Source: Synechococcus sp. CC9616 (lineage in GTDB: Bacteria; Cyanobacteriota; Cyanobacteriia; PCC-6307; Cyanobiaceae). Taken from it: DNA of 64,000 bases. The DNA lies in assembly GCF_000515235.1 (NCBI RefSeq), contig NZ_KI911558.1, positions 935,762 through 999,761 on the forward strand, read 5' to 3'. The position numbers and the translations under genes were made by a program. The notes under the pieces are model-generated. The model searched no databases, had not been told where the DNA came from, and worked only from the letters and a program-made list of their open reading frames with translations. Of the stretch, positions 18,490 through 25,650 are shown piece after piece; within the stretch, counting starts at the first letter, position 1; each line of letters starts with the position of its first letter.

Positions 18490-18503
18490 AGTTCATATGT
18501 ACT
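18490..18503. promoter_or_regulatory. LexA-like (SOS box) operator of umuDC
   Basis: The sequence agttcatatgtact is a near-perfect dyad that fits the cyanobacterial and Gram-positive type LexA site (AGTNC-N4-GNACT). It lies 16 nt upstream of the umuD start, where bound repressor would block transcription. Control of a umuDC operon by LexA is the classic SOS arrangement. LexA in cyanobacteria may have other roles, so DNA-damage induction remains inference. Confidence 0.6.
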
Positions 18504-18518
18504 ATCCCAGATTGAGGA

Positions 18519-18956
18519 ATGGACGACGGGCAGTGCCAACCACTGCTGCCCTTGCAGCCCAGGGGCTCTCGAGGTCTTCCCCCCCTGGCTGGTGAACGGA
18601 TCGCCGCAGGATTTCCCTCCCCCGCCGATGACTACGTCGAAGTGGGGATCGACCTGAACGAACAGCTCATCCGCCATCCCACCAGCACCTTCTTTCTGCG
18701 CGTCAGTGGCCAGTCGATGATCGATGCCGGCATTCATGACGGCGATCTGCTTGTGGTGGATCGCAGCCTCGAACCACGGCCGGGGCGTGTGGTGGTGGCC
18801 GTCCTCGACGGAGCCTTCACCCTCAAACGTCTCGCCCGCCATCGCGGTCGGCTGCGGCTGGAAGCGGCCAATCCCGATTACCCAGCCCTGGAACTCCATC
18901 GCTGCGGTGAGGTGCAGATCTGGGGTGTGGCCATTCATGTGATCCACCCGCTCTGA
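18519..18956 (+). CDS. umuD: UmuD, self-cleaving Pol V accessory protein (S24 family)
   Basis: The 145-residue protein has the self-cleavage site A30-G31 (RIAAGFPSP), the catalytic serine S66 in RVSGQSMIDAG, and the catalytic lysine K103 in AFTLKRLARH. RecA filament-stimulated cleavage yields UmuD', which with UmuC forms translesion DNA polymerase V. The length is standard for UmuD; it lacks the LexA DNA-binding domain. umuC follows 11 nt downstream. Confidence 0.95.
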   Translation: MDDGQCQPLLPLQPRGSRGLPPLAGERIAAGFPSPADDYVEVGIDLNEQLIRHPTSTFFLRVSGQSMIDAGIHDGDLLVVDRSLEPRPGRVVVAVLDGAFTLKRLARHRGRLRLEAANPDYPALELHRCGEVQIWGVAIHVIHPL

Positions 18957-18967
18957 ATCGCCGCCCC

Positions 18968-20245
18968 ATGCCCCAGGCCACAGCCCTGATCGATGGCAAC
19001 AATTTCTATGCCTCATGTGAACAGAGCCTGGACCCGAGCCTGATCGGCCGACCCGTCGTCGTGCTCTCCAACAACGACGGCTGCATCGTTGCCCGCAGCG
19101 CCGAGGCCCGCGCCCTGGGCATCGCCATGGGCACCCCCTATTTCAAGGCACGCCGGGAACTGCAGCGGCAGAACGTCGTGGTGCGCAGCTCCAACTACGC
19201 CCTCTATGCCGACATGAGCCAGCGGATGATGGCCGTGTTCGAAGCACACTGTGAAGACCTGGAGATCTATTCGATCGATGAAGCCTTCGGGCGCATGAGC
19301 CGGCCACACGATGGAGATCTCCAGAGCTGGGCACGCGGCCTGCGCGCACGGGTGCGGCGCGATCTGGGGCTACCGATTGCAATTGGTTTGGGAGCCAGTA
19401 AAGGCCAGGCAAAACTGGCCAATCGGCTGGCCAAACGAGTGCCGGGACATGCCGGAATATTCGATCTGATCCGCTGTGACGACGCGGATGGCTGGCTGGA
19501 GTCGGTCGAGATTGAGGACGTCTGGGGCATCGGACGCAAGCTCGCCCGTTGGTGCCGACTGCGGGGGATCAGCAATGCCCGACTGCTGCGGGACATGCCA
19601 AGCGGCGAACTGCGCGCAAAGTGCGGCGTGGTGGGGCTGCGCCTGCAACGGGAGCTACGCGGCCATGCCTGCCTGCCGCTCGACCTGGCCCCGTCCCCGA
19701 AACAGGAGACCTGCGTGAGCAGAAGTTTCAGTCGACCAATCACCAGCCTGGAGGAACTGCGCCAGGCGGTGGCGACCTATGTGGTGCGAGCCGCTGAGAA
19801 ATTGCGGAAGCAACGTCAACGAGCGGCAGCCCTCACGGTGTACACGCGCACCAGTCCATTCATTCCAGCTTTTTACAGCCAGGCCGCCAGCACAACACTG
19901 GATCTCCCCAGCAACGACACAGCTGCACTGCTTGAGACTGCCCTGCCACTGGTGAACCATATTTTCCGGCCCCATCGGCAATTGGCCAAAGCCGGCGTCC
20001 TGATGCAGCACCTGCAGGGCACAGACATCCTGCAATCCCATCTACTGGTTCCCATGAGCGATGAGGAGCAGGCAAAGCGGGAACGACTCATGCAAACCAT
20101 CGACCGCATCAACCACAAATATGGCCGTAATAGCCTGCAGTACGCGGCTTGTGGCCTGTCACAGCCCTGGTTGATGAAACGCGAGCAGCTTGGGGCGAAC
20201 AGCACAACACGACTCGATCAAATCCCGATTGTTCATGCTCGCTAA
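18968..20245 (+). CDS. umuC: UmuC, Y-family DNA polymerase V catalytic subunit
   Basis: A 425-residue Y-family polymerase. The palm motif ALIDGNNFYASCEQ carries a metal-binding Asp, and the second catalytic motif is YSIDEAFGRM (typical is SIDEAFLDL). Then come the helix-hairpin-helix region WGIGRKLARWCRLRGI, the little-finger domain, and the UmuC C-terminal extension NHKYGRNSLQYAACG. It synthesises across lesions with low fidelity. The pair lies at the left edge of the accessory island, consistent with acquisition as an operon. Confidence 0.95.
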   Translation: MPQATALIDGNNFYASCEQSLDPSLIGRPVVVLSNNDGCIVARSAEARALGIAMGTPYFKARRELQRQNVVVRSSNYALYADMSQRMMAVFEAHCEDLEIYSIDEAFGRMSRPHDGDLQSWARGLRARVRRDLGLPIAIGLGASKGQAKLANRLAKRVPGHAGIFDLIRCDDADGWLESVEIEDVWGIGRKLARWCRLRGISNARLLRDMPSGELRAKCGVVGLRLQRELRGHACLPLDLAPSPKQETCVSRSFSRPITSLEELRQAVATYVVRAAEKLRKQRQRAAALTVYTRTSPFIPAFYSQAASTTLDLPSNDTAALLETALPLVNHIFRPHRQLAKAGVLMQHLQGTDILQSHLLVPMSDEEQAKRERLMQTIDRINHKYGRNSLQYAACGLSQPWLMKREQLGANSTTRLDQIPIVHAR

Positions 20246-20664
20246 AAGAGTCCCAACTGTCTCAAAAGCCATCTCATACCCCGCGAAATCACGCTGAATC
20301 ACGGATAGACCGCGAAAGTGACCGCAGAAGGGTTGGCGGCGGCTAAGACTGCGGTCTGATTTGGAGCTGCCAGGGCAAACGTTGCTGAGAATCCCCTCTG
20401 AAACTGACCGTGTCCGTAAAGCGGGACAGGGTGCCATTCAGCGAACCGGTATATGTTCCCTAGGGATGCGTAGCACGTAACCACCGCAATATTTATTCGT
20501 ATCCATAGCCTCGCTTGATGCCATAACGGCAAACAACTCTTGGGTTTGAATAGTTGAACTTGCAGAGCACTTGCAGATCAAACCGAGAGCCGTTGAGGAA
20601 TTAAAAAGCGAGGGCGTCTTTCGGCCTGGAAAAATTTATTACAGCTCTGGTGTTCGGTCGCTGA
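20246..20664. other. region without a supported gene after umuC
   Basis: About 420 nt that hold only competing short frames on both strands. On the minus strand near 20310-20430 the frame YTGSLNGTLSRFTDTVSFRG looks protein-like but has stops on each side and no start. It could be a remnant of a larger gene. No promoter or terminator is clear. Confidence 0.35.
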
Positions 20665-20874
20665 GAGGCGCTCACGTTTACGGCACCGAGCTGTGCAGGC
20701 ACCGCCTGTTGGAACATTCAGCAAAGCTGGCAGAAAGCGACCAGCAGGACAGAGAAGCTCAACCCTCTGAATGAGACCTTGGCATGGTGGCTTCAGGCAG
20801 ACGGATCAGGACTCGACGTTGCTAAGAAAGAACTGGTTGCGGAATATGGCGGTTGCAATGGTTGCCGCAGATAA
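20665..20874 (+). pseudogene. 5'-truncated or frameshifted small secreted-protein ORF
   Basis: The frame opens directly after a TGA at 20662 and has no standard start, yet reads as convincing protein: LTFTAPSCAGTACWNIQQSW, then NETLAWWLQADGSGLDVAKK, ending YGGCNGCRR. The first residues resemble the end of a signal peptide, and the five cysteines resemble the short exported proteins elsewhere in the island. An overlapping 67-codon ATG ORF in another frame (20571-20774) is less protein-like. A frameshift or the loss of the 5' end would explain the situation. Confidence 0.5.
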
Positions 20875-20908
20875 CTCATTTCACTAAAATGACAACAGAA
20901 GACCCTGA

Positions 20909-20940
20909 GCGCCTGCCATCACCCCGCAGGTGCTTTTTAT
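20909..20940 (+). terminator. Rho-independent terminator
   Basis: The stem gcgcctgc/gcaggtgc with an 8-nt loop is followed by tttttatt. It is placed 35 nt after the end of the decayed small ORF and would end its transcript. Confidence 0.6.
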
Positions 20941-20984
20941 TGCCTAATTAGAATCTCTAGCCTAAAGGTACTTGACGCTACAAA

Positions 20985-21140
20985 GTGTCAGTTTCAGGAA
21001 GAAATATCGCAGCAGTGGAGTCAGAACATGTTGCACCATCAGTTGACTGGGGATCACGTTGGGAAGCGCTCAGAGTACATTACTGGCGACAACAAGGGCA
21101 AGAACAGTATGCGCAAGAATGTCAGGCGCTGGCCGATTAA
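20985..21140 (+). CDS. small hypothetical protein, 51 residues
   Basis: A GTG-started ORF reading VSVSGRNIAAVESEHVAPSV, then DWGSRWEALRVHYWRQQGQE and ending CQALAD. The central aromatic and basic helix (RWEALRVHYWRQQG) has the look of real protein, and other picocyanobacterial micro-proteins have similar helices. A stop lies just upstream in frame, so no longer start is possible. A hairpin follows 15 nt downstream. Confidence 0.45.
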   Translation: MSVSGRNIAAVESEHVAPSVDWGSRWEALRVHYWRQQGQEQYAQECQALAD

Positions 21141-21147
21141 TTCTCCA

Positions 21148-21176
21148 AATAAAAAAAGCGACCGTTAAGGCCGCTT
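21148..21176 (-). terminator. Rho-independent terminator (minus-strand reading)
   Basis: On the minus strand aagcggcc-ttaac-ggtcgctt forms an 8-bp stem with one G-T pair, followed by a run of seven T. It could end transcripts from the right, such as the 21502-21996 gene, 325 nt upstream. On the plus strand it is only a hairpin after the 51-residue ORF. Confidence 0.55.
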
Positions 21177-21501
21177 AGATGAAACATGTTCTCGATTGAA
21201 AGGGTCAATCTTTCGTTTGCGTTGGTATTGCGCAAGGCAACCAGCTGATGTCCATGCCTTACCCCTACTTCCATTCTGACTGGGTCAGCAGTTTCGAGAA
21301 GCTGTTACCTAAACGGAGGAGTCGACTCCGTATGAATTAGTTCCAATGGGTGATGTGATCTGAAGCCAGCGCGGCGATAGTGTCTTGAGAAGAGCTGAAA
21401 CCAATCCGACACTGACAATGGCAGATCACACACTAATACACCAAAGAGTTGAACGAAATCGGACAATTAAAGGATAAATAGCAGTCCTGTCTTTGAATGC
21501 T
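21177..21501. other. mostly non-coding stretch with one possible 30-residue ORF
   Basis: About 325 nt with no strong gene. The plus-strand ORF at 21248-21340 encodes MSMPYPYFHSDWVSSFEKLL plus a basic tail, and could be a micro-protein, but there is no clear ribosome-binding site. A GC-rich palindromic patch, ggagtcgactcc, lies near its end. Confidence 0.3.
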
Positions 21502-21996
21502 TCACTGCGAGAGTGAAGCGCGTATCAAAGCATAGATAAATGCAAGTGCAAAGGAGGGGATTAGAGCTGCAATAGAATATATCACAGAAAGCACAATTGA
21601 TGTAACCTTGGGAAGCTCTTCTACACCATCCTTAACCGCCATATAGCGATAATATGGAAACATGTTGGCATATAAAAAAGACAACAAAAGGCCGCCTACA
21701 GATATCTCTATATTAAATAAAATTGACGCTACAGTCTCAATCAATGCTAACACACAAAGTAAATTAAAAAAAGATTTTTCTTTGATTTGTGCACAGACTA
21801 TAGGAGCGAAGAAAAATGCTATCCACGAGAAGCCTGCCGGACCTGAAAAAGAGAGAAACCCACCAAAAATGTTGACATCTTTACCATGAGAATTTTTTAA
21901 AGAGATAAATCCTCGTGACTTAGAAAGTGTATAGCCGTCCTTCACTAGTGCATCAATCTTGTCAAGCTTAGTCTGCATTTGCGGTGAGACGGCCAT
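21502..21996 (-). CDS. DUF2628-like small membrane protein
   Basis: A 164-residue protein. The soluble N-terminus (about 1-50) includes a short strand-rich segment, FISLKNSHGKDVNIFGGFL. It is followed by GFSWIAFFFAPIVCAQIKEK and further TM helices (about 55-155). The GFSWxAFFFxPI pattern resembles DUF2628-type proteins, in which a soluble stretch precedes a membrane domain. Function unknown. Strongly AT-rich compared with the core, suggesting transfer. Confidence 0.6.
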   Translation of the reverse strand: MAVSPQMQTKLDKIDALVKDGYTLSKSRGFISLKNSHGKDVNIFGGFLSFSGPAGFSWIAFFFAPIVCAQIKEKSFFNLLCVLALIETVASILFNIEISVGGLLLSFLYANMFPYYRYMAVKDGVEELPKVTSIVLSVIYSIAALIPSFALAFIYALIRASLSQ

Positions 21997-22041
21997 AGAA
22001 TCGAAGGAGAAATCGTTTGATTAGTTGATTGAGTATTTTAA

Positions 22042-22254
22042 TTAAGCACTCAAATATACTTTTTTGCCTTTGGAATTGAGTCGGTATTTACCACCCTTCG
22101 GTCCTGTAAAGACTGTAGATGTATCAATAGCTTTAGCTGTAGTGGGCTGAACACTTTTCAAAGTCGGTGGTTCAGCACTCATGGTCACCTTGGTCTGTTG
22201 ATCAGGGCGTGCATTTCGCTGAAAGAGGCTCGTGAACCACTTTGGAAAGTCCAT
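22042..22254 (-). CDS. small basic protein with a PBCV-type basic adaptor motif
   Basis: A 70-residue protein from the ATG at 22254 (alternatively 22263). The C-terminal TVFTGPKGGKYRLNSKGKKV closely matches the short basic module known as the PBCV-specific basic adaptor domain, first seen in chlorella virus proteins and also found as a lone motif in bacteria. The module probably binds nucleic acid or protein through its Lys/Gly-rich hairpin. The N-terminal half is low complexity. Confidence 0.6.
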   Translation of the reverse strand: MDFPKWFTSLFQRNARPDQQTKVTMSAEPPTLKSVQPTTAKAIDTSTVFTGPKGGKYRLNSKGKKVYLSA

Positions 22255-22503
22255 TGTGAACATGACATAAGGAGATACGTTGAAGTTAACAATTCACTGG
22301 CAGATGTCAATCTCATCATATCCTGACAGCCAACTAATTTGCTCTATATGGTGCCTGCGTGGTTCTATATGAGGCATAAGGTAGGTTTAGGTATCTGAGT
22401 CAAATGATATTCTAGACAGCCACAAAGACTGATTCGTTCACACAAGCCAGGCACGCCTGGTTTCAACAACTTGTGCCTGCTTGTTTAGGCCTAAGATGAG
22501 CTT

Positions 22504-22809
22504 ATGAAAAATCAATCGAAGAAGGCCCTTCTCTTGTTAAGCGGTCTTTTGCTAGCGGCCGCCTCTGCCAAGGCTGAGGGTCAATACGATGGAAGTTCGT
22601 TTTGGTATGGATTTATTGTTGGAGGAGGTAGCACACTTTGTCAGTTAGCCGAAGGAGGAGTGATTTCCAACAACGATGCAGCAAATTTTATGAAAGGGAT
22701 GATAAATACTGGAAAAACAGACCCAGACTTAACCGATTACAAACAAGATTTCCTCAATGCTTATCAAGAGTTGAAAGATATTCAAGGTTGCAACGGCATT
22801 TTCAAATAA
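22504..22809 (+). CDS. small secreted two-cysteine protein (LC-x(5)-G type)
   Basis: A 101-residue precursor with a clear signal peptide (NQSKKALLLLSGLLLAAASA, cleavage near AKA-EG). The mature part reads FWYGFIVGGGSTLCQLAEGG, then VISNNDAANFMKGM, and ends with QGCNGIFK. The pattern, a glycine-rich stretch, LC, a short helix with G-x-I, and a late cysteine, recurs in the genes at 24392, 32233, 38791 and the broken 23024 gene. Disulfide bonding in the periplasm is likely; function unknown. Confidence 0.7.
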   Translation: MKNQSKKALLLLSGLLLAAASAKAEGQYDGSSFWYGFIVGGGSTLCQLAEGGVISNNDAANFMKGMINTGKTDPDLTDYKQDFLNAYQELKDIQGCNGIFK

Positions 22810-23023
22810 ATCCTTCGGGCTTTTAAGGCCTAGTAGTACACAGAGATACCTTGATGCTTGCTCTTCAAATCCATTGCGCTGCAGTAGGTCTTACGGTGGC
22901 GGAAGTAGGGGCAGAGAATGGCATTTTCCAACCCTAGAAGCTGCGTAAGGGACAGCTATGGGGAAAGGGTGGTAAGCAATAAATAACCTGTTTTACCACC
23001 TATAAATCCTCTTATGCTGGAAC

Positions 23024-23355
23024 CTACAACTTAGGTTTAAGTGAACATTCTGGATAATCTTTTAATGTCATCATTACTACTTCATTCGACAGTGGTCTCG
23101 GACTCGAATGGTCATACAATTCATTCCAAGTCAAATCTAAATTCTTTTTTGTAAGCCTGCCCTTTTCTTCTAAGTGACAAAGCATAGTCACCGTAATCAT
23201 TCCAACACCGAGTTGAGCAACACCATCGCACAAATTACCGTTTTCATATGAAGCATTACAAGCTTCCTTTAACTCCTCAAATGTATCAAAAGCCTGAACT
23301 GGAGCAGCTGATATGAGGAGTGAACCAGTGAACCGATGAGTGGGAGGAGTTTCAT
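23024..23355 (-). pseudogene. secreted two-cysteine protein broken by an 8-bp tandem duplication
   Basis: From the ATG at 23355 the frame starts MKLLPLIGSL, then hits a stop. Removing one copy of the directly repeated octamer (agtgaacc on the plus strand, 23319-23326 and 23327-23334) restores a single 107-residue frame: MKLLPLIGSLLISAAPVQAF, followed by DTFEELKEACNASYENGN and QLGVGMITVTMLCHLEEKGR. The signal peptide matches the next gene upstream. The octamer duplication therefore knocks the gene out; reversal by slippage is conceivable. Confidence 0.8.
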
Positions 23356-23416
23356 AGGATTAGCCTGAAAGAAGTGATGACGACAACTAGGGTATAGGTT
23401 TAATTTGGTTATCAGC

Positions 23417-23944
23417 TTAATCCTTCCAATTCACTTGAAAGTTTTCTGGCGTGGGCATAAGTATACATTCATGCGTCGTTGATTCAAGCTCTTCCCCGCT
23501 CTTTGAAAATAGTGGAGTATATACTTCGGTCAAGGTGTTCATATTAAACTCATATGAACTTTTTGCTATCAAAGAATTATCAACAATTTTATATGTCGAA
23601 ATAATGAGCTTGAAAGTATTATTCACTAGGCTTGTATCGAATGTCAATAATTCACTCTCAAATTTAACCGACTTTACGTGTGTGAAAGAATTTTCTAAAT
23701 TAGCCTCAAAGTCATATTCATAATAATCGCCATTGCTTTTGTCAAACGTTGTTTCTGTATACGAAACACTAGCTACATGCCAGTCTTCATTAAAGTCTGC
23801 AATGATTTCTTCAGCAGTCTTACCTTCATAGCTATAGTCGCATACGTAACTTACTAATTTGCGCTTACCTTCCTCACTTGTTTGAAAAGCCTGAACTGGT
23901 GCTGCTGAAAGAAGCAGTGCACCGATGAGTGGAAGGAGTTTCAT
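23417..23944 (-). CDS. secreted protein, unknown function (MKLLPLIG signal peptide)
   Basis: A 175-residue precursor: MKLLPLIGALLLSAAPVQAF is a signal peptide. The mature region is rich in alternating polar and hydrophobic residues, suggesting a beta barrel or beta sandwich (for example VKSVKFESELLTFDTSLVNN), with two cysteines near the ends (CDYSYEG and HECILM). The gene overlaps the upstream gene by ATGA. The signal-peptide DNA is almost the same as in its neighbours, while the mature parts differ. Confidence 0.65.
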   Translation of the reverse strand: MKLLPLIGALLLSAAPVQAFQTSEEGKRKLVSYVCDYSYEGKTAEEIIADFNEDWHVASVSYTETTFDKSNGDYYEYDFEANLENSFTHVKSVKFESELLTFDTSLVNNTFKLIISTYKIVDNSLIAKSSYEFNMNTLTEVYTPLFSKSGEELESTTHECILMPTPENFQVNWKD

Positions 23945-24375
23945 TGGTTAAAGCCCTTCTCAAACACTGATGGTTCAATCTCTACACACTCTCCCTTTGC
24001 TTTACCTACTCTCAATACTTTTGGAATTCTTGCCTGCCAATCAGAATAGCTGGGACCTGGAGGGTTGAGTGGAATTACGTTTGTCCCCTGAAAAGAAGAA
24101 CCATCATCCCTGGTCTTAATATCATAAATAATCTGATTATTTCTGACACTTATATCGTCCCATGTTGGATTCCTTTTTAACCTTATCCTCTTATTCGTCA
24201 AGTCAACTTTGAAGAACATTATATCCTCTAGGTCTTGTTCATCAATAATCTCTTTGGAAGGAAGCCTCATATACCGTATATTCACTTCATACTTACAAGC
24301 CATATAAAGGAATTCATCCGCAATTGCAGGTGCTGTTGAAAGAAGCAGTGCTCCGATGATTGGAAGAAGTTTCAT
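23941..24375 (-). CDS. secreted protein, unknown function
   Basis: A 144-residue precursor from the ATG at 24375: MKLLPIIGALLLSTAPAIAD, cleaved near the end of that stretch. The mature domain appears beta-rich, with repeated basic/aromatic alternation (FFKVDLTNKRIRLKRNPTWD) and a proline-rich loop (NVIPLNPPGPSY), plus one early and one late cysteine (ACKYEV, GECVEI). It is coupled to the next gene by ATGA overlap. Lipocalin-like or stress-sensor roles could be proposed but are not supported. Confidence 0.65.
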   Translation of the reverse strand: MKLLPIIGALLLSTAPAIADEFLYMACKYEVNIRYMRLPSKEIIDEQDLEDIMFFKVDLTNKRIRLKRNPTWDDISVRNNQIIYDIKTRDDGSSFQGTNVIPLNPPGPSYSDWQARIPKVLRVGKAKGECVEIEPSVFEKGFNQ

Positions 24376-24391
24376 GGTTAAGACAAATCCT

Positions 24392-24691
24392 CTATTGATA
24401 AACCTCAGGGCATTCGTCTTTGGCACTATTGGAACCTTGGCGTACTGCTCGAATATATGTAAAGCTTGGATCGTCTGAGTATTCTTCAACTATTCCTGCC
24501 AATAAAGCCCTTGCATAACTTTTCTCTATCTTGCCAGTCTTTGCTAGGCTACATAATAGATTACCAAGGGTATAACCAACCCCATTCCAATAATAAAATT
24601 GTTCTCCATATGATGGGGCTTGAGCTTTTGCAGGTGCAGTCGAAATTAATAATGCAGCAATTGCTGGAATAATGCCAAGTAATGTCCTCAT
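24392..24691 (-). CDS. small secreted two-cysteine protein
   Basis: A 99-residue precursor with a signal peptide (MRTLLGIIPAIAALLISTAP, cleaved after AKA). The mature part FYYWNGVGYTLGNLLCSLAK, then TGKIEKSYARALL, and a late Cys in KDECPEVYQ, matches the 22504 product in layout (hydrophobic/glycine stretch, LC, G-x-I helix, late Cys). It probably forms an operon with the two downstream secreted-protein genes. Confidence 0.7.
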   Translation of the reverse strand: MRTLLGIIPAIAALLISTAPAKAQAPSYGEQFYYWNGVGYTLGNLLCSLAKTGKIEKSYARALLAGIVEEYSDDPSFTYIRAVRQGSNSAKDECPEVYQ

Positions 24692-24774
24692 AAAAAATGA
24701 CAGAATTTTGTGAGGCCTATTATCGAGTGTATTGGGGCGCAGAACAACCCTATGATGGGGTTTCTATGTTTTTA

Positions 24775-24837
24775 GATCAGATACAGACAGGGATCGTCAA
24801 TAAGGGCTAAAGATGGACTATCCATGCACTGCAAAGG
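24775..24837 (+). repeat. 63-bp conserved leader of TPR gene, copy 1
   Basis: Copy 1 of a block found directly in front of all four island TPR genes (others at 25588, 28727 and 31402). All copies are exactly 63 nt to the ATG and nearly identical: gatcagatacagacagggat then cgtcaataagggctaaagat and an ATG-rich end. The preserved length and lack of indels suggest either function (promoter and 5' UTR) or recent cassette duplication. Confidence 0.85.
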
Positions 24838-25515
24838 ATGCCTCGCGTTACAACTGCGTTTGCTGCTGCCTTAGCCCTGTTCTTGCCAATAGGACGCCCG
24901 CTGCTGATTGGGCTGACGCCTGCCGTTGGAATTGGCGCAGGATTGCTGACGACACAGGCAGCCTATTCAATGACTGCTGAGGATTGGTTCGATTCAGGTG
25001 TCGCAAAATTTGAACGTGGAGATTTACAAGGAGCTATTGCGGATTGGACTAAGGCAATCGAGATTTATCCTCGATATGCACCCGCCTATTACAGCCGTGG
25101 ACTTGCCAAAAGTTTATCAGGAGATTTTAAAAGCGCTATTCCTAATTACACCAAGGCAATTGAAATCAATCCTAACGACGCGGGTTTATACAACTCTCGC
25201 GGGTCTGCAAAGAGTCGATTAGAGGAATACAAAGGAGCTATTGAGGACTATACAAAGGCAATTAAAATCAATCCAAACGATGCGGGTCTATACGGGTTTC
25301 GCGGGTTTGTAAAGAGTCAATTAGAGTATTACAAAGGGGCAATTGATGACTATACAAAGGCGATAGAAATTGATCCTTTGAATAAATATTTTTATAGCAA
25401 TCGTGCCTTAAGTACAGAATTCATGGGTGATCCACAAGGCGCTTGCTCTGATTGGAGAAAAGCAGCCGATCTCGGACATACCTATGCCATTGAATGGGTA
25501 AGAAATGAGTGCTGA
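24838..25515 (+). CDS. secreted TPR protein, island copy 1
   Basis: A 225-residue precursor. The signal peptide (RVTTAFAAALALFLPIGRPL, continuing to a likely cleavage near AAYS) is almost identical in all four copies. The mature part contains about five tetratricopeptide repeats of the type GAIxDYTKAIEINPNDAxxY (residues about 55-190). A conserved C-terminal cap, GACSDWRKAADLGHTYAIEW, ends in a cysteine. TPR domains bind partner proteins or peptides, here presumably outside the cytoplasm. Repeat number differs between copies. Confidence 0.85.
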   Translation: MPRVTTAFAAALALFLPIGRPLLIGLTPAVGIGAGLLTTQAAYSMTAEDWFDSGVAKFERGDLQGAIADWTKAIEIYPRYAPAYYSRGLAKSLSGDFKSAIPNYTKAIEINPNDAGLYNSRGSAKSRLEEYKGAIEDYTKAIKINPNDAGLYGFRGFVKSQLEYYKGAIDDYTKAIEIDPLNKYFYSNRALSTEFMGDPQGACSDWRKAADLGHTYAIEWVRNEC

Positions 25516-25554
25516 CATCTGACGCTGTCTGATTTCAACTCTTCCAAAGCTTTT

Positions 25555-25577
25555 CCCGTCAGCAATAGCGGGGTTTC
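25555..25577 (+). terminator. conserved hairpin after TPR copy 1
   Basis: cccgtc-agcaat-agcggggtttct forms the family terminator hairpin (CCCG(T/C) stem, loop AGCAAT), with a shortened T run. The preceding tctgacgctgtctgatttca is also shared downstream of the other TPR copies. Confidence 0.6.
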
Positions 25578-25587
25578 TGCACTTGTA

Positions 25588-25650
25588 GATCAGATACAGA
25601 CAGGGAACGTCAATAAGAGCTAGAGATGGAGTAGCCATGCAGCCACAAGG
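25588..25650 (+). repeat. 63-bp conserved leader of TPR gene, copy 2
   Basis: Second copy of the leader, same length, two to six differences from the others. It contains a GGAG five nucleotides before an ATG (25636) that opens a 5-codon ORF, MQPQG-stop, whose stop overlaps the TPR start as GGATGA. The TPR ATG itself has no separate well-spaced ribosome site. Confidence 0.85.
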
